From TMED14 sp963925545 (lineage in GTDB: Bacteria > Bacteroidota > Bacteroidia > Flavobacteriales > Schleiferiaceae), in assembly GCA_963925545.1 (NCBI GenBank), contig CAWUSA010000012.1, forward strand, positions 124,001 through 188,000: DNA of 64,000 nt, in the 5' to 3' direction. The notes below the pieces were generated by a model. The model worked only from the letters and a program-made list of their open reading frames with translations, did no database searches and was not told the origin of the DNA. The position numbers and the translations under genes are program-made. How positions within the stretch are numbered: position 1 is the first letter of the stretch; every line of letters begins with the position of its first letter. Shown in pieces: positions 34,495 through 44,462 of the stretch.

Positions 34495-35813
34495 GAGAGT
34501 CTGGATTGAAGGTTGGCGATGACTCGAGGGACCTGGCGATCAATGTCCCCAGCACCTGCGGTCACCATGATGGCCTTGTCATGGCTAGCTAGCCATGCGG
34601 CAGCAGCTGCTTCTGATAGGAGGCTAGCACCCAATGCCTTGCAGATGATCTCGCTGCCGACGCCTTCAATGGGCATTTCCCTGGCAGGGTAGATAGGTAG
34701 CAATGCCAGGTGCTCAATGGATGAAAGCACCTCAATGAAACCCTGCATGAAGTCTTGCGTGCGGCTGTACAAATGCGGCTGAAAAAGCATGGCAATCTCG
34801 CGACCTGGGTGCAGTTCACGCAGGGAGGTGATCAGCTGTCTCAGCTCTGTGGGGTGGTGGGCGTAGTCATCCAGGTAAACGATGTCACCCTGGTGAATGT
34901 GCACATCAAAGCGACGCTTAACGCCGGAGAAACTGCTGATGCCTTGAGCAATGGTATCAATGCTCATGCCCACGCTCTGTGCCAAGCAAGCAGCTGCAAC
35001 GGCATTGTCTACATTGTGTCTACCAGGCATGCCTGCCGTGACGCCTTGGTGTTGTTGATTGCCTAAGATCAGATCAAAAACTTGTCGCCCGTTGGCAATG
35101 CGAAGATGCTCTGCGCGATAGGTGTCGCTGGGTTTGCCATAGCCCTGACCGCCCAAGCCCTGCACCTCAGGTCCAGTGAACAATACGCCTTGCACTTTGC
35201 TGGCAAAGGCCTCAAAGCCTGCCTGCATGCCTTGTTCGCTGCCGTAGATGTCTAAATGGTCTGCATCGCTGCTTGTGACCACTGCGGCAGTGGGCTGAAG
35301 GTGCAAAAAGCTTCGATCAAACTCATCCGCTTCAACCACCATCAGGTCACTGTCTGCAATCACCGCATTGCTTTGGAAATTGTTAGCAATGCCACCCAAG
35401 AAGGCTTGAACGGGCATGCCGCCTTGATGCAAAATCCATGCAAGCATGGCCGATGTGGTGGTTTTCCCATGGCTACCGGCCACTGCCAGACAAGTGCCTT
35501 GATTGGCTATAAGGGCAAGCATCTCAGCGCGTTTGATGACTTGGTGATTGCCCTGAATAGCCGCTGCCAGTTGAGGGTGGCTCAAGGGGATGGCTGGTGT
35601 GTAGACCACCAAGGCTGCATCGGAAATACCCCATGCGTCCAATTGATCATTCAAACGAATGCTGGCACCTTTGTCAGCCAAATCCTTGGTGATGGCACTT
35701 GATCGGAGATCATAGCCTGAAACAGTCATGCCTTGCGACAGCGCCCATTGCGCCAGGGATGACATGCCAATGCCGCCAATGCCAATGAAATCGATGTGGG
35801 TCCAATTTGTCAT
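34491..35813 (-). CDS. murC: UDP-N-acetylmuramate--L-alanine ligase
   Basis: A 440-residue Mur ligase with the N-terminal UDP-binding Rossmann GIGGIGMSSLA, the ATP loop GSHGKTTTSAML (113-124), DEFDRSFL and the C-terminal DDYAHHPTELRQ signature of MurC. It adds L-alanine to UDP-MurNAc. It is packed between murG and ftsQ with four-base overlaps on both sides. Confidence 0.96.
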   Translation of the reverse strand: MTNWTHIDFIGIGGIGMSSLAQWALSQGMTVSGYDLRSSAITKDLADKGASIRLNDQLDAWGISDAALVVYTPAIPLSHPQLAAAIQGNHQVIKRAEMLALIANQGTCLAVAGSHGKTTTSAMLAWILHQGGMPVQAFLGGIANNFQSNAVIADSDLMVVEADEFDRSFLHLQPTAAVVTSSDADHLDIYGSEQGMQAGFEAFASKVQGVLFTGPEVQGLGGQGYGKPSDTYRAEHLRIANGRQVFDLILGNQQHQGVTAGMPGRHNVDNAVAAACLAQSVGMSIDTIAQGISSFSGVKRRFDVHIHQGDIVYLDDYAHHPTELRQLITSLRELHPGREIAMLFQPHLYSRTQDFMQGFIEVLSSIEHLALLPIYPAREMPIEGVGSEIICKALGASLLSEAAAAAWLASHDKAIMVTAGAGDIDRQVPRVIANLQSRLS

Positions 35814-36922
35814 GACAGCAAGCCTTCCAATTGTTGAACAATGGAGGCGGAGGCATGTGGCTTTGCCATGCGCAATGCAGCAGAACGCAGGCCGTCCAGA
35901 GCTGCTGAATCCGCCAGCAATTCCGTGACCATGTTGCCTAAGTCATCCACGTCATTTTCTGGCAGCAACAAGGCAGCACCTTGATCTGATAAGCTTCTTG
36001 CATTGTGGCTTTGGTGATCCTCCGCCACATTGGGGGAAGGGATCAAGATGGCGGCGGCGGCCACAGCAGCCAATTCGCTCAAGGTGCCAGCCCCGGCACG
36101 TGAGATGATGACGTCAGCGGCGCGGTAGGCGGTAGGCATGTCCTTGATAAAGGCCTTGAGTTGACGACCTGATTGCTGTGGCAGCCGCTGACTGAGATCT
36201 TCATGGTAAAACTTGCCGCACTGCCACAGGATTTGATGACCGGCAGCCAACCACAGGGATTCAGAGGCTTCAACCGCTTGGTTGATGGCGCGAGCCCCTT
36301 GGCTGCCGCCAAGAACCAGCACCAAAGCTTTGTCAGGATCCAACCCCATGGTGGCTTTAGCGTCAGATCGCATGGCGAGGGTACAAGGCTGATCGGCCAT
36401 GGCTGCGATAGCGGGACGGATGGGGTTGCCACTGAAGTGAATGCGTTCTGGCGGAAAAACCTTTTCCATGCCAGGGTAGGCCACACAAATGGATTGTGCC
36501 TTGGCAGCAAGCATGCGGTTGGTCTTGCCAGCAAAGCTGTTTTGCTCCTGAATCAGGGTGGGAATGCCCATCAGTTGCGCCACTTTGAGAGTTGGGCCTG
36601 AAACATAGCCCCCAGTCCCAACCACCGCATGGGGCTTGAAGGAACGGATGATTTGCCACACAGACCACAGACTCATGACCAGCTTGAAGGGCAGACTCAG
36701 ATTTTTGTGCATGGCTTTGCGTTGAAAGCCAGCAATGGGGATGCCAGTGATGGGGTAGCCTGCATTGGGTACCATGTGCATTTCCATGCGGCCTAAAGCC
36801 CCCACAAAGGCAATTTTAGCCTTGGGGTGACGTTGCGCAATGGCATGCGCAATACTTATGGCCGGGTAGATATGCCCGCCGGTGCCACCACCTGAAATCA
36901 AGATGCGAAGGGACTCAGTCAT
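35810..36922 (-). CDS. murG: Lipid II synthase MurG (GlcNAc transferase)
   Basis: A 370-residue GT-B glycosyltransferase starting with GGGTGGHIYPAISIA (11-25), the membrane-facing glycine loop. Further signatures are VGTGGYVSGP, LVLGGSQGARAIN and the C-terminal SRAGAGTLSELAA segment binding UDP-GlcNAc. It converts lipid I to lipid II at the inner membrane. Overlaps ftsW by eight and murC by four bases. Confidence 0.96.
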   Translation of the reverse strand: MTESLRILISGGGTGGHIYPAISIAHAIAQRHPKAKIAFVGALGRMEMHMVPNAGYPITGIPIAGFQRKAMHKNLSLPFKLVMSLWSVWQIIRSFKPHAVVGTGGYVSGPTLKVAQLMGIPTLIQEQNSFAGKTNRMLAAKAQSICVAYPGMEKVFPPERIHFSGNPIRPAIAAMADQPCTLAMRSDAKATMGLDPDKALVLVLGGSQGARAINQAVEASESLWLAAGHQILWQCGKFYHEDLSQRLPQQSGRQLKAFIKDMPTAYRAADVIISRAGAGTLSELAAVAAAAILIPSPNVAEDHQSHNARSLSDQGAALLLPENDVDDLGNMVTELLADSAALDGLRSAALRMAKPHASASIVQQLEGLLS

Positions 36923-38087
36923 GATTTCCTAATGCTTCAAGTGCGTCCAAATCGTTTGCCATGGCTTCATCTATGTCTTTATCAGCAGTCAAGCCCTCAC
37001 CATGTCCGCGGCTGACAGCAAGGATCACGCCGACAGCCATGCAAGTCATCCAAATAGAGGACCCGCCTGCGCTCACAAGAGGAAGTGTTTGCCCTGTTAC
37101 CGGAAAAAGCCCCACAGCCACAGCCATGTTCACCATGGCTTGGAAGGCAATGGAAAAACTCAACCCCATGACCACCAATCGGCCAAATGCATCCTTAGCC
37201 CGGGTGGCTACCCGCACGGAGGCGAGCATGAACCAGACATACATCATGACCACAATGCCGCCGCCGATCATGCCAAACTCCTCCACAATCACGGCGTAGA
37301 TGAAGTCAGATTTCCTCTGCGGTAGAAAATGCTTGTGCAAACCCCTTCCAGGGCCCATGCCTGTTAGGCCACCTTCAGCGATGGCTGTTTGTGCCATGTT
37401 TTTTTGGTAGTTGCCACCATCATCCCCGCCACCAAAGGTTTCAATGCGACTTACCCAGGTGTCTACCCGATTAGGGAAAGCGTCAGGGAAGGCCTTTGCT
37501 GCTAAGAGAAACAAGGCGAAAACCAGGAGGGCAATGCCTACCATTTTAGCACTTTCCTTCAAGGGGAATCCCCCCAGGGTCATCAAGACCAAAGCGTTGA
37601 AAAAGATCAACGCGGTGGTGGATAGGTTGGCTGGAAGAACCAAGGCGCACACCACAATGATGGCCCAATAGAATCGCTTGAATAGGGTTTTGAATGACCA
37701 ATCACCGTTGTGCTTAGCCAGGCGTGTGGCCAGAAAAATAAGCAAGGATACATTGGCCAATGCGGAGGGCTGGAAGGAGAAGCCAAAGAGGTAGATCCAC
37801 CGGCTAGCATTGGTCCCGCCCATGGTCTGCCCTTTGATCATGGTGAAGGCCAGCAAGCCAATGGAGAAAAACAAAAGGAGCTTAGACAGCTGCCCGATCA
37901 ATCGGTAGGGCATGCGATGCACCGCTAGCATGATTAACAGACCTAGGGCCAGGTGCATAAAGTGCGAGCCAATGCTGCTGGCAGAGTAAACGGGCAGAAA
38001 GGAGAAGACAGCCAACACCATGCAGATCACCCAAATCTGGGTGCTGCCCTGGAAGGGGTTCTTGATCCATGTTGCCCGTTGATTCAT
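36915..38087 (-). CDS. ftsW: Lipid II polymerase FtsW (SEDS family)
   Basis: A 390-residue, roughly ten-helix SEDS protein. Conserved elements include NASRWIYLFGFSFQPSALA, the GPGRGLHKHFLPQRKSDFI loop that contains the essential SEDS region, and GLFPVTGQTLPLVSAGGSS near the C terminus. Located between murD and murG it is FtsW (division glycosyltransferase) rather than RodA. It should work with the ftsI product. Confidence 0.94.
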   Translation of the reverse strand: MNQRATWIKNPFQGSTQIWVICMVLAVFSFLPVYSASSIGSHFMHLALGLLIMLAVHRMPYRLIGQLSKLLLFFSIGLLAFTMIKGQTMGGTNASRWIYLFGFSFQPSALANVSLLIFLATRLAKHNGDWSFKTLFKRFYWAIIVVCALVLPANLSTTALIFFNALVLMTLGGFPLKESAKMVGIALLVFALFLLAAKAFPDAFPNRVDTWVSRIETFGGGDDGGNYQKNMAQTAIAEGGLTGMGPGRGLHKHFLPQRKSDFIYAVIVEEFGMIGGGIVVMMYVWFMLASVRVATRAKDAFGRLVVMGLSFSIAFQAMVNMAVAVGLFPVTGQTLPLVSAGGSSIWMTCMAVGVILAVSRGHGEGLTADKDIDEAMANDLDALEALGNHD

Positions 38088-39430
38088 AGCTGGCGCACTT
38101 GCAGTTTGAATTGATTGCCACGGTCTTCGTAGCTGGTGAAAAGGTCAAAGCTTGCACAGCAAGGTGACAAGAGTACATTGTCTCCTTTCTCTGCCAGTTG
38201 GTAGGCATATTTCACGGCATCAGCCATGTTGTCTGCCTCAGAAAAGAAGGGGACACGCTCAGCAAAGGCCGTGCGAATGGCTTTCAAGTCACTGCCAATA
38301 GCCACGATGCCTTTCACATGGCGTTCCACCAATTTGAACAGTTCACTGTAGTCATTGCCTTTGTCGACACCGCCAACAATCCATACCGTTGGTGCCTTCA
38401 TGCTTTCGATGGCATAATAGGTGGCATTCACATTGGTGGCCTTGGAGTCATTGATGAAGTGGATGCCGTGGATATGGCCCACAGACTCCATCCGGTGTGC
38501 CAGGTTGTCAAAATGTGCCAAGGTCTCACGGACCATGTCATTTCTGACCTGTAAAAGCCTTGCGGAAAGCCCTGCTGCAAGTGCATTGCTGGTGTTGTGT
38601 TTGCCTTGTAAGGCGAGTTGTTCGATAGTCATGATGTCGTTGTCTGAGGTTTGAATGCGGTAGCTGTCGCCTAGCGGGTAGGCACCCACAGCAGGAATGG
38701 GTCGGGGCTCATTTCGGTAAATAGGGTAGGTGGTTGCCTTAACCCGTTGGAGTTCTGATAAGATCAAGGGGTCTTGTGCATCGTAGAGGAAGGCATCACT
38801 GGCCATCTGGTGCTTGGTGACCTGGAATTTTGCATCCACGTAGGCCTCCATGCTGCCATGGCGGTCCATGTGGTCCGGAGTAATGTTGGTGATAATAGCA
38901 ATATCTGGGCGGAAGCTGGGGCAGTCCTCTAGCTGGAAGCTACTCACCTCAAGGACGTAGATGTCTACGCTAGACTCCATCATCAAACGACCAGCACCGG
39001 TTCCGATGTTGCCACCCACCCGAACTGATGCCCCTGATTTCTCCAAAATATGGCCCAGCCATGTCGTGACCGTGGTCTTGCCGTTGGAGCCAGTAATGGC
39101 CACCAGTTGGCTGCCCTCAGGTTTGGATCGGTAGGCCAGCTCAATGTCAGACCAGATGGGTAAGTGCTGCTCTCTTAATGCCAACACAACAGCTGCATCT
39201 TGTGGGATGCCCGGGCTTTTGATGACCACATTGGCCTTGCACAGGCGCTCAAGGTCATGACCATTCTCTTCAAAGGGAATGTTGTTGGCCTGCAGCTCGC
39301 TCCGGTAATGGGCTTGGATTTCACCATGGTCTGAAAGGAAGACCTCAGATCCATGCCATTTGGCAAGCAAGGCTGAAGCCACACCAGCTTCTCCGCCACC
39401 CAGAATTGCAACATTTTGTGGAATGCTCAT
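38084..39430 (-). CDS. murD: UDP-N-acetylmuramoyl-L-alanine--D-glutamate ligase
   Basis: Start chosen at ATG 39430 (MSIPQNVAILGGGEAG), which overlaps the mraY stop by four bases as ATGA; the longer frame begins 18 codons earlier inside mraY. The 448-residue protein has the N-terminal GGGEAGVASALLA Rossmann, ATP loop GSNGKTTVTTWL (114-125), NITPDHMDRHGSME and HFINDSKATNVNATYYAIE. It adds D-glutamate. Four-base overlap with ftsW. Confidence 0.95.
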   Translation of the reverse strand: MSIPQNVAILGGGEAGVASALLAKWHGSEVFLSDHGEIQAHYRSELQANNIPFEENGHDLERLCKANVVIKSPGIPQDAAVVLALREQHLPIWSDIELAYRSKPEGSQLVAITGSNGKTTVTTWLGHILEKSGASVRVGGNIGTGAGRLMMESSVDIYVLEVSSFQLEDCPSFRPDIAIITNITPDHMDRHGSMEAYVDAKFQVTKHQMASDAFLYDAQDPLILSELQRVKATTYPIYRNEPRPIPAVGAYPLGDSYRIQTSDNDIMTIEQLALQGKHNTSNALAAGLSARLLQVRNDMVRETLAHFDNLAHRMESVGHIHGIHFINDSKATNVNATYYAIESMKAPTVWIVGGVDKGNDYSELFKLVERHVKGIVAIGSDLKAIRTAFAERVPFFSEADNMADAVKYAYQLAEKGDNVLLSPCCASFDLFTSYEDRGNQFKLQVRQL

Positions 39431-40653
39431 CTCAGTTTGAGTGTGATCAGGGTGAAAATGGCCAAGAAGATGCCAATGATCCAAAATCGAATGACGATTT
39501 TGGATTCATGGTAGCCCTTCTTCTGGTAATGGTGATGCAAAGGAGACATCAAGAAAATACGCTTGCCTGTTCCCGTGCGTTTTCTGCTGTATTTGAAATA
39601 ACTGACTTGCAGGATGACCGACAGGTTTTCCACCAGGAATACCCCTGCCAGGATAGGAATCAGCATTTCCTTTCTGACAGCAAAGGCAAAGACAGCAATG
39701 ATGGCACCAATGGCTAAGCTTCCTGTGTCACCCATGAAGACTTGCGCGGGGTAGGTGTTGTACCAAAGAAAGCCAATGCAGGCACCCAAGAAAGCGGCGG
39801 CAAAGACCACCAATTCACCTGAAAGCGGGATGTACATGATATCCAGGTAGCTGGCAAATACCACAGAACCACTGACGTAGGCTAGAACGGCTAGGGTAAA
39901 GGCCATGATGGCAGAGGTGCCCCCGGCCAGGCCGTCCAAACCATCGGTGAGGTTGGCGCCGTTGCTGACGGCTGTGATGATGAAAACGACCACCAAGACA
40001 AAAAGCCAAACGCCAAGGTCGGGGCTGATCCAGTTCAACACATCTGCATAATCCAAGGTGGCATTCTTCACGAAGGGCACGGTGGTTTTCAGGCTGTTCT
40101 CTGTGGCGCCAAATAGGGGTAGGTCATTGGTTTGCTGGCCATGAAGGGCGATGCGTTCAGTGACAGGGATTTCCTCCTTGAGGCTGACATCGGGATGGAA
40201 GGCCAGGGTCAGACCTACAATTAGACCCAGTGAAATTTGGCCTAATACTTTGAACCATCCACGCAAGCCTTGCTTGTTCTTTTTGTAGACCTTGATGTAG
40301 TCATCTGCAAAGCCAATGCCGCCCATCCATAGGGTGGTCAAGAGCAGCAATTGAATGTAAATGTTGGCCAAGTCTGCCACCAGTAACACCGGCACCACAA
40401 TGGCGCCAAGGATGATGATGCCACCCATGGTTGGGGTGCCACTCTTTTCAAGCTGGCCTTCTAGGCCAAGGTCACGAATGCTTTCGCCTGCCTGTGCCTT
40501 GCGAAGGATGGCAATGAGCTTGCCCCCAAAAACCAGACTGATGGTCAGGGCAATCATGATGGCCAATCCTGCACGGAAGGTTAAAAACTGCCAGAGACCC
40601 GTGCCAGGCAAGTCCATGTGTTGATCCAAGTAGGTGAATAGTTGGTAAAGCAT
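39427..40653 (-). CDS. mraY: Phospho-MurNAc-pentapeptide translocase
   Basis: A 408-residue polytopic enzyme with the MraY signatures GFADDYIKVYKKNKQGL (the Asp pair), NLTDGLDGLAGG, GDTGSLAIGA and MSPLHHHYQKKGYHE. A periplasmic insert (about 150-215) typical of Bacteroidota MraY is seen between helices. It makes lipid I from UDP-MurNAc-pentapeptide and undecaprenyl phosphate. It starts at the last base of murE. Confidence 0.96.
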   Translation of the reverse strand: MLYQLFTYLDQHMDLPGTGLWQFLTFRAGLAIMIALTISLVFGGKLIAILRKAQAGESIRDLGLEGQLEKSGTPTMGGIIILGAIVVPVLLVADLANIYIQLLLLTTLWMGGIGFADDYIKVYKKNKQGLRGWFKVLGQISLGLIVGLTLAFHPDVSLKEEIPVTERIALHGQQTNDLPLFGATENSLKTTVPFVKNATLDYADVLNWISPDLGVWLFVLVVVFIITAVSNGANLTDGLDGLAGGTSAIMAFTLAVLAYVSGSVVFASYLDIMYIPLSGELVVFAAAFLGACIGFLWYNTYPAQVFMGDTGSLAIGAIIAVFAFAVRKEMLIPILAGVFLVENLSVILQVSYFKYSRKRTGTGKRIFLMSPLHHHYQKKGYHESKIVIRFWIIGIFLAIFTLITLKLR

Positions 40654-42116
40654 TAGCCATGAATAGATTGAAGGTTGTCTTTAAGGTGTTGCACGTCATC
40701 AAAGTTGTGCTTGACCCCTTGAATGTCTTGGGTGGTTTCATGCCCTTTGCCCGCAACAAGAATGAGGTCACCTGCTCGGGCTTGCTGGCAGGCCAGTTTG
40801 ATGGCTTCTGCACGATCAGCCATGGTGATAGCCTTGCGCTTGATCACCGCGTCCAGCCCTTGTTCCATGTCGCGTAAAATGGCTTGTGGGTCTTCCGTTC
40901 GCGGGTTGTCTGACGTGAGAATGCTGTAGTCGCTTTCACTGGCAGCAATGAGCGCCATCTGTGGTCGTTTGCCCTTGTCGCGGTCACCGCCGCAGCCAAT
41001 CACTGTGATGATGCGTTGATTGCCCTGTCGGAGCTCTTTCAAGGTTGAAAGGACATTATCCAAGGCATCTGGCGTGTGCGCATAATCCACAATCCCCATG
41101 ATGGACTTGGGGCCCATTACGCGTTGAAAACGCCCGCGAACCCCTTGCAGAGCACTCAAAGCTTGCAAGGCATCGCTGTCGACCATTCCAAGTAAATTGC
41201 AGCAGCCAAAGATGGCGGTGGCATTGTAAGCATTGAATCGCCCAATGATTTGAAGCCAGCATTCCCTGGTGTTGATGCTGATCAAAGTGCCACTGACCAG
41301 GCTCTCAAGGATTTTAGTTTTGTAGCTGGCTGGTCGCTCCAGTGCATAGGTGAAGTGACGCGCTTTGCAGTCAAGCAGCATGGTTTCACCGTGCTTGTCA
41401 TCCAAGTTGACCAAGGCAAAAGCATCTGAAGGCAGCTGATCGAACAACCGCTTTTTGATTGCCACATACTCATCCATGTCAGCATGGTAATCCAGGTGGT
41501 CCCTGCTGATGTTGGTGAACAATGCACCAGCGAAGTGGATGCCGTGGCTGCGCTCTTGTGCCAACCCATGTGAACTGACTTCCATGAAGGCCACCTTGCA
41601 GCCAGCTTTGACCATGGCAGACAGGTGCGACTGAATGTCCCAGGCATCGGGGGTGGTGTGTGTAGCGGGCAATTGCTCGTTGTGAATGTGCACCGCAATC
41701 GTGGAGAGTAGGCCAGACTTGATGCCTGAATTCATGTACAGCTTGTGCAAAAGGGTGGCAACTGTGGTTTTGCCATTGGTACCTGTGACGCCAACCACCT
41801 GCAAGTCTTTGGAGGGGTTGCCATGCCAATTGGCTGCCAACATGGCGTAAGCGCGATGGCTGTTAACCACCTGAATCACCGTGACGCCATCGGGAATGCT
41901 TGAGGGCATGCTTTCACAGAGAATGGCGCAGGCACCATCTTGAATGGCTCCCTCAATGAAGGCATGGCCGTCGATTTGAACCCCTTGTCGCGCAATGAAT
42001 AGGGAATCACGCCTGACGTGCCTGGAATCTGCCGTCATGGACTGGATGGCTAAGTTGTCTTGCCCATGAATCTGAATGGGGTCAATGCCTTGCAATAAGC
42101 GATTCAAGAGCTTCAT
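40653..42116 (-). CDS. murE: UDP-MurNAc-tripeptide synthetase, meso-diaminopimelate type
   Basis: A 487-residue Mur ligase with ATP loop GTNGKTTVATLL (112-123) and ISRDHLDYHADMDEY. The amino-acid-selecting motif is DNPR (in TSDNPRTEDP), which specifies meso-diaminopimelate rather than lysine, so the peptidoglycan is the Gram-negative DAP type. The C terminus has GKGHETTQ. Overlaps ftsI by four bases and mraY by one. Confidence 0.96.
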   Translation of the reverse strand: MKLLNRLLQGIDPIQIHGQDNLAIQSMTADSRHVRRDSLFIARQGVQIDGHAFIEGAIQDGACAILCESMPSSIPDGVTVIQVVNSHRAYAMLAANWHGNPSKDLQVVGVTGTNGKTTVATLLHKLYMNSGIKSGLLSTIAVHIHNEQLPATHTTPDAWDIQSHLSAMVKAGCKVAFMEVSSHGLAQERSHGIHFAGALFTNISRDHLDYHADMDEYVAIKKRLFDQLPSDAFALVNLDDKHGETMLLDCKARHFTYALERPASYKTKILESLVSGTLISINTRECWLQIIGRFNAYNATAIFGCCNLLGMVDSDALQALSALQGVRGRFQRVMGPKSIMGIVDYAHTPDALDNVLSTLKELRQGNQRIITVIGCGGDRDKGKRPQMALIAASESDYSILTSDNPRTEDPQAILRDMEQGLDAVIKRKAITMADRAEAIKLACQQARAGDLILVAGKGHETTQDIQGVKHNFDDVQHLKDNLQSIHG

Positions 42117-44131
42117 CCGAGGGTCAGTTTGATGGGTGATTGCACACGCTGTCCAGCGGAGGGATACTGCTGTTTTACAAGGCCAATGCCATTGAGATTC
42201 ACGTCAATGCCATGGCTTTCTAAAAGGGTCATGGCAGCCTTAGCTGTCCACTGATTAAGGTTAGGCATCTGTCCGCTTTCCAGGGCGATTTCTGCCTGCT
42301 GAATGACCTGGGTTTCCTGTTGTTGACGCTGTTTTGCTTTGGTCTCAATGCCTGTTGCCCAATACCCACCTTCTGGGGACACCTGGCGAGCCTGCATCCG
42401 ATTCACGGCCAATGCGATCTCCTTGAATACGGGTCCCGCGACAATGGCGCCGTAATAGCCAGTGGATTTCACGGGTCGATTGACCACCACCACGCAGGCG
42501 TATTGCGGATCTTCCGATGGGAAATAGCCAGCAAACGACGCTTGGTAGCCCAAGGTTTCCTTATTCCAGTACTCCAGCTGACTGGTTCCTGTTTTACCTG
42601 AAATGCTGACTTCTTCATTGCTCAATTGCTCGCCAGTCCCGCGTGTGACTGCATGGTGAAGGATGGTTTGAATTTGCTTGAGTGTTGACTTGGACGCAAT
42701 GCTTGGGTGCAAGACCTCTATGTCAGAGCGATCGGTGATTTGGCCGCGGTAGCGAACAGCCTCCCACAGGGTGGGTCTGACCATGATGCCATCATTGGCA
42801 ATGGCATTGTAAAAGGTCAATGTTTGCAACGGCGTGCATTCCATGCCATAGCCAAACATCATCCAGGGCAATGTCGTGCCATACCAATTGTCATCCTCTG
42901 TTGTTGGGATCTTAGGCTTCTGTTCTCCTTTGATTTCAATGTCTGTTCGCTTGTCAAGGCCCATTCGGTAGAGGCGGTCAATGAAGGCTTTTGGTTGGCT
43001 TTTGTAATGGGGGTAGAGGGCTTTCACAATGCCCGTGTTGGATGACAGCTCCAATGCCCGCGCCACGGAAATGTTTCCGTAACCCCCACTGCCATTGTGC
43101 TTCCAGTTGGAGTCTTTGATTTTTTTGTTGTAGATGGTGTGCAGACCACCGGTGGTGTTTACCATGGTGGCGGTGTCAATGACCCCATCTTCCAAGGCCA
43201 CCATCAAAGCTGCAACCTTGAATGTGGATCCAGGCTCTGTCCGCTCCCAAACTGCGTAATTAATCAGCTCTCGGTAGTTGCTGTCTTGCTCGGTTTTCCC
43301 CAGATTAACAATGGCTTTGATCTTGCCAGTTTTAACCTCCATCAATACGGCACAGCCGTGATTGGCGCGGTGACGTCTGAGGGATTTAAGCAGGGCGCGG
43401 TGAGCCACATCCTGCATCCGGGTGTCAATGGTGGTGATCAAGTCAGAACCATTCACGGGGTCTGACGTGAACTGGCTTTCCATGGGCTTCCAATGGCCGC
43501 CTTCTAACTGCTGCATCCATCGTTTGCCGTCATGTCCGCGAAGCACCTCATTGAACGAAGCCTCCAAGCCTACCGTTGCATCACTTCGCGAGTAACCAAT
43601 GGTTCGAGCTGCCAGCCCTTTCAAGGGAATAAGTCGATTGGGCTTCACAGACTTCACCAGACCTGTGACAAATCTGTTGCCCTTGAACAAGGCGGATGTG
43701 GCAATGGTCCGGTACTCTGAATAGGTCAGGTTTTTCGCGATCAGGATGTAGCGTTTTTTGGCGGCATGCTGTGAACGAAGGAAGGCCCTCCATTCCCTTG
43801 CATTGCGCTTGGGTTCCACCTGTGCCAATATGGCAGCTGTGGCAGATACACCCTGGCTGAGTCGATCCGCTGACACCACCTTGCTGTCCCAGTGAATGGT
43901 GTAGGCAGGCATGGATGTGGCAAGCAGCAAGCCATCGCTTGAGTAGATATTTCCGCGGCTGGCTTCAATGGTGCGTTCCTGGATGATACGCTCACGGGCT
44001 TTCGCGATCAGGTCGGGGCCCATCACCACGGAGACGTGGTAAAGTTTAGCAAGGACCCCAATGGCCATCAGCAAAATGATGGCTGTGAATACCGCCATCC
44101 ATTGCCGCCCTTTCCCAGCTGACTTATTCAT
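42113..44131 (-). CDS. ftsI: Septal penicillin-binding protein FtsI (PBP3-type) with PASTA domain
   Basis: Start taken at ATG 44131 (MNKSAGKGRQW), inside the ftsL stop region; the longer frame adds 12 codons. The 672-residue protein has one N-terminal membrane helix, the dimerisation domain (EASRGNIYSSDG), then a transpeptidase with Ser-x-x-Lys in TEPGSTFKVAA, Ser-x-Asn in ELSSNTGIV and Lys-Thr-Gly in ISGKTGTSQ. A single PASTA domain closes the protein (MPNLNQWTAKAAMTLLES...), as in many Bacteroidota FtsI. It cross-links septal peptidoglycan with FtsW. Confidence 0.95.
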   Translation of the reverse strand: MNKSAGKGRQWMAVFTAIILLMAIGVLAKLYHVSVVMGPDLIAKARERIIQERTIEASRGNIYSSDGLLLATSMPAYTIHWDSKVVSADRLSQGVSATAAILAQVEPKRNAREWRAFLRSQHAAKKRYILIAKNLTYSEYRTIATSALFKGNRFVTGLVKSVKPNRLIPLKGLAARTIGYSRSDATVGLEASFNEVLRGHDGKRWMQQLEGGHWKPMESQFTSDPVNGSDLITTIDTRMQDVAHRALLKSLRRHRANHGCAVLMEVKTGKIKAIVNLGKTEQDSNYRELINYAVWERTEPGSTFKVAALMVALEDGVIDTATMVNTTGGLHTIYNKKIKDSNWKHNGSGGYGNISVARALELSSNTGIVKALYPHYKSQPKAFIDRLYRMGLDKRTDIEIKGEQKPKIPTTEDDNWYGTTLPWMMFGYGMECTPLQTLTFYNAIANDGIMVRPTLWEAVRYRGQITDRSDIEVLHPSIASKSTLKQIQTILHHAVTRGTGEQLSNEEVSISGKTGTSQLEYWNKETLGYQASFAGYFPSEDPQYACVVVVNRPVKSTGYYGAIVAGPVFKEIALAVNRMQARQVSPEGGYWATGIETKAKQRQQQETQVIQQAEIALESGQMPNLNQWTAKAAMTLLESHGIDVNLNGIGLVKQQYPSAGQRVQSPIKLTLG

Positions 44132-44462
44132 GGTTAATGATTTGAATGGGTGCTTTGTCGGCCGCAATCAGGCCCAATGATTTGACTCTGCGCTTGACGG
44201 AACTTTCCGTGCCCATGGTCATCAAGGATGAAAGCGACTCCAAGTACTCAGATTCCAATTCATCATAGGTGACCTTCAATTCATCGATATGCGTCACGTT
44301 GTCCTCAGCGCGGTGGGCGCCATAGATCGCAAGCAGAGACAGCAGGACCAAGTAGCCAGCAAAAGGCAGGTTGCGGAGTACCAGGGGATGCCCCCAGAAT
44401 CCACCCCGCAAGATCTCTTTTGCCGCTCGGCTTGATTGCTTGATTCGTTGTTTCAGCCCCAT
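44124..44462 (-). CDS. ftsL: FtsL-like divisome protein
   Basis: A 112-residue bitopic protein: a basic cytoplasmic start, one membrane helix (about 33-49, FAGYLVLLSLLAIYGA), then a periplasmic helix with heptad spacing (IDELKVTYDELESEYLESLSSLMTMG) that should pair with FtsB/FtsQ. Sequence similarity is weak, as usual for FtsL; size, topology and position between rsmH and ftsI support the call. It overlaps rsmH by ten and ftsI by eight bases. Confidence 0.82.
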   Translation of the reverse strand: MGLKQRIKQSSRAAKEILRGGFWGHPLVLRNLPFAGYLVLLSLLAIYGAHRAEDNVTHIDELKVTYDELESEYLESLSSLMTMGTESSVKRRVKSLGLIAADKAPIQIINHE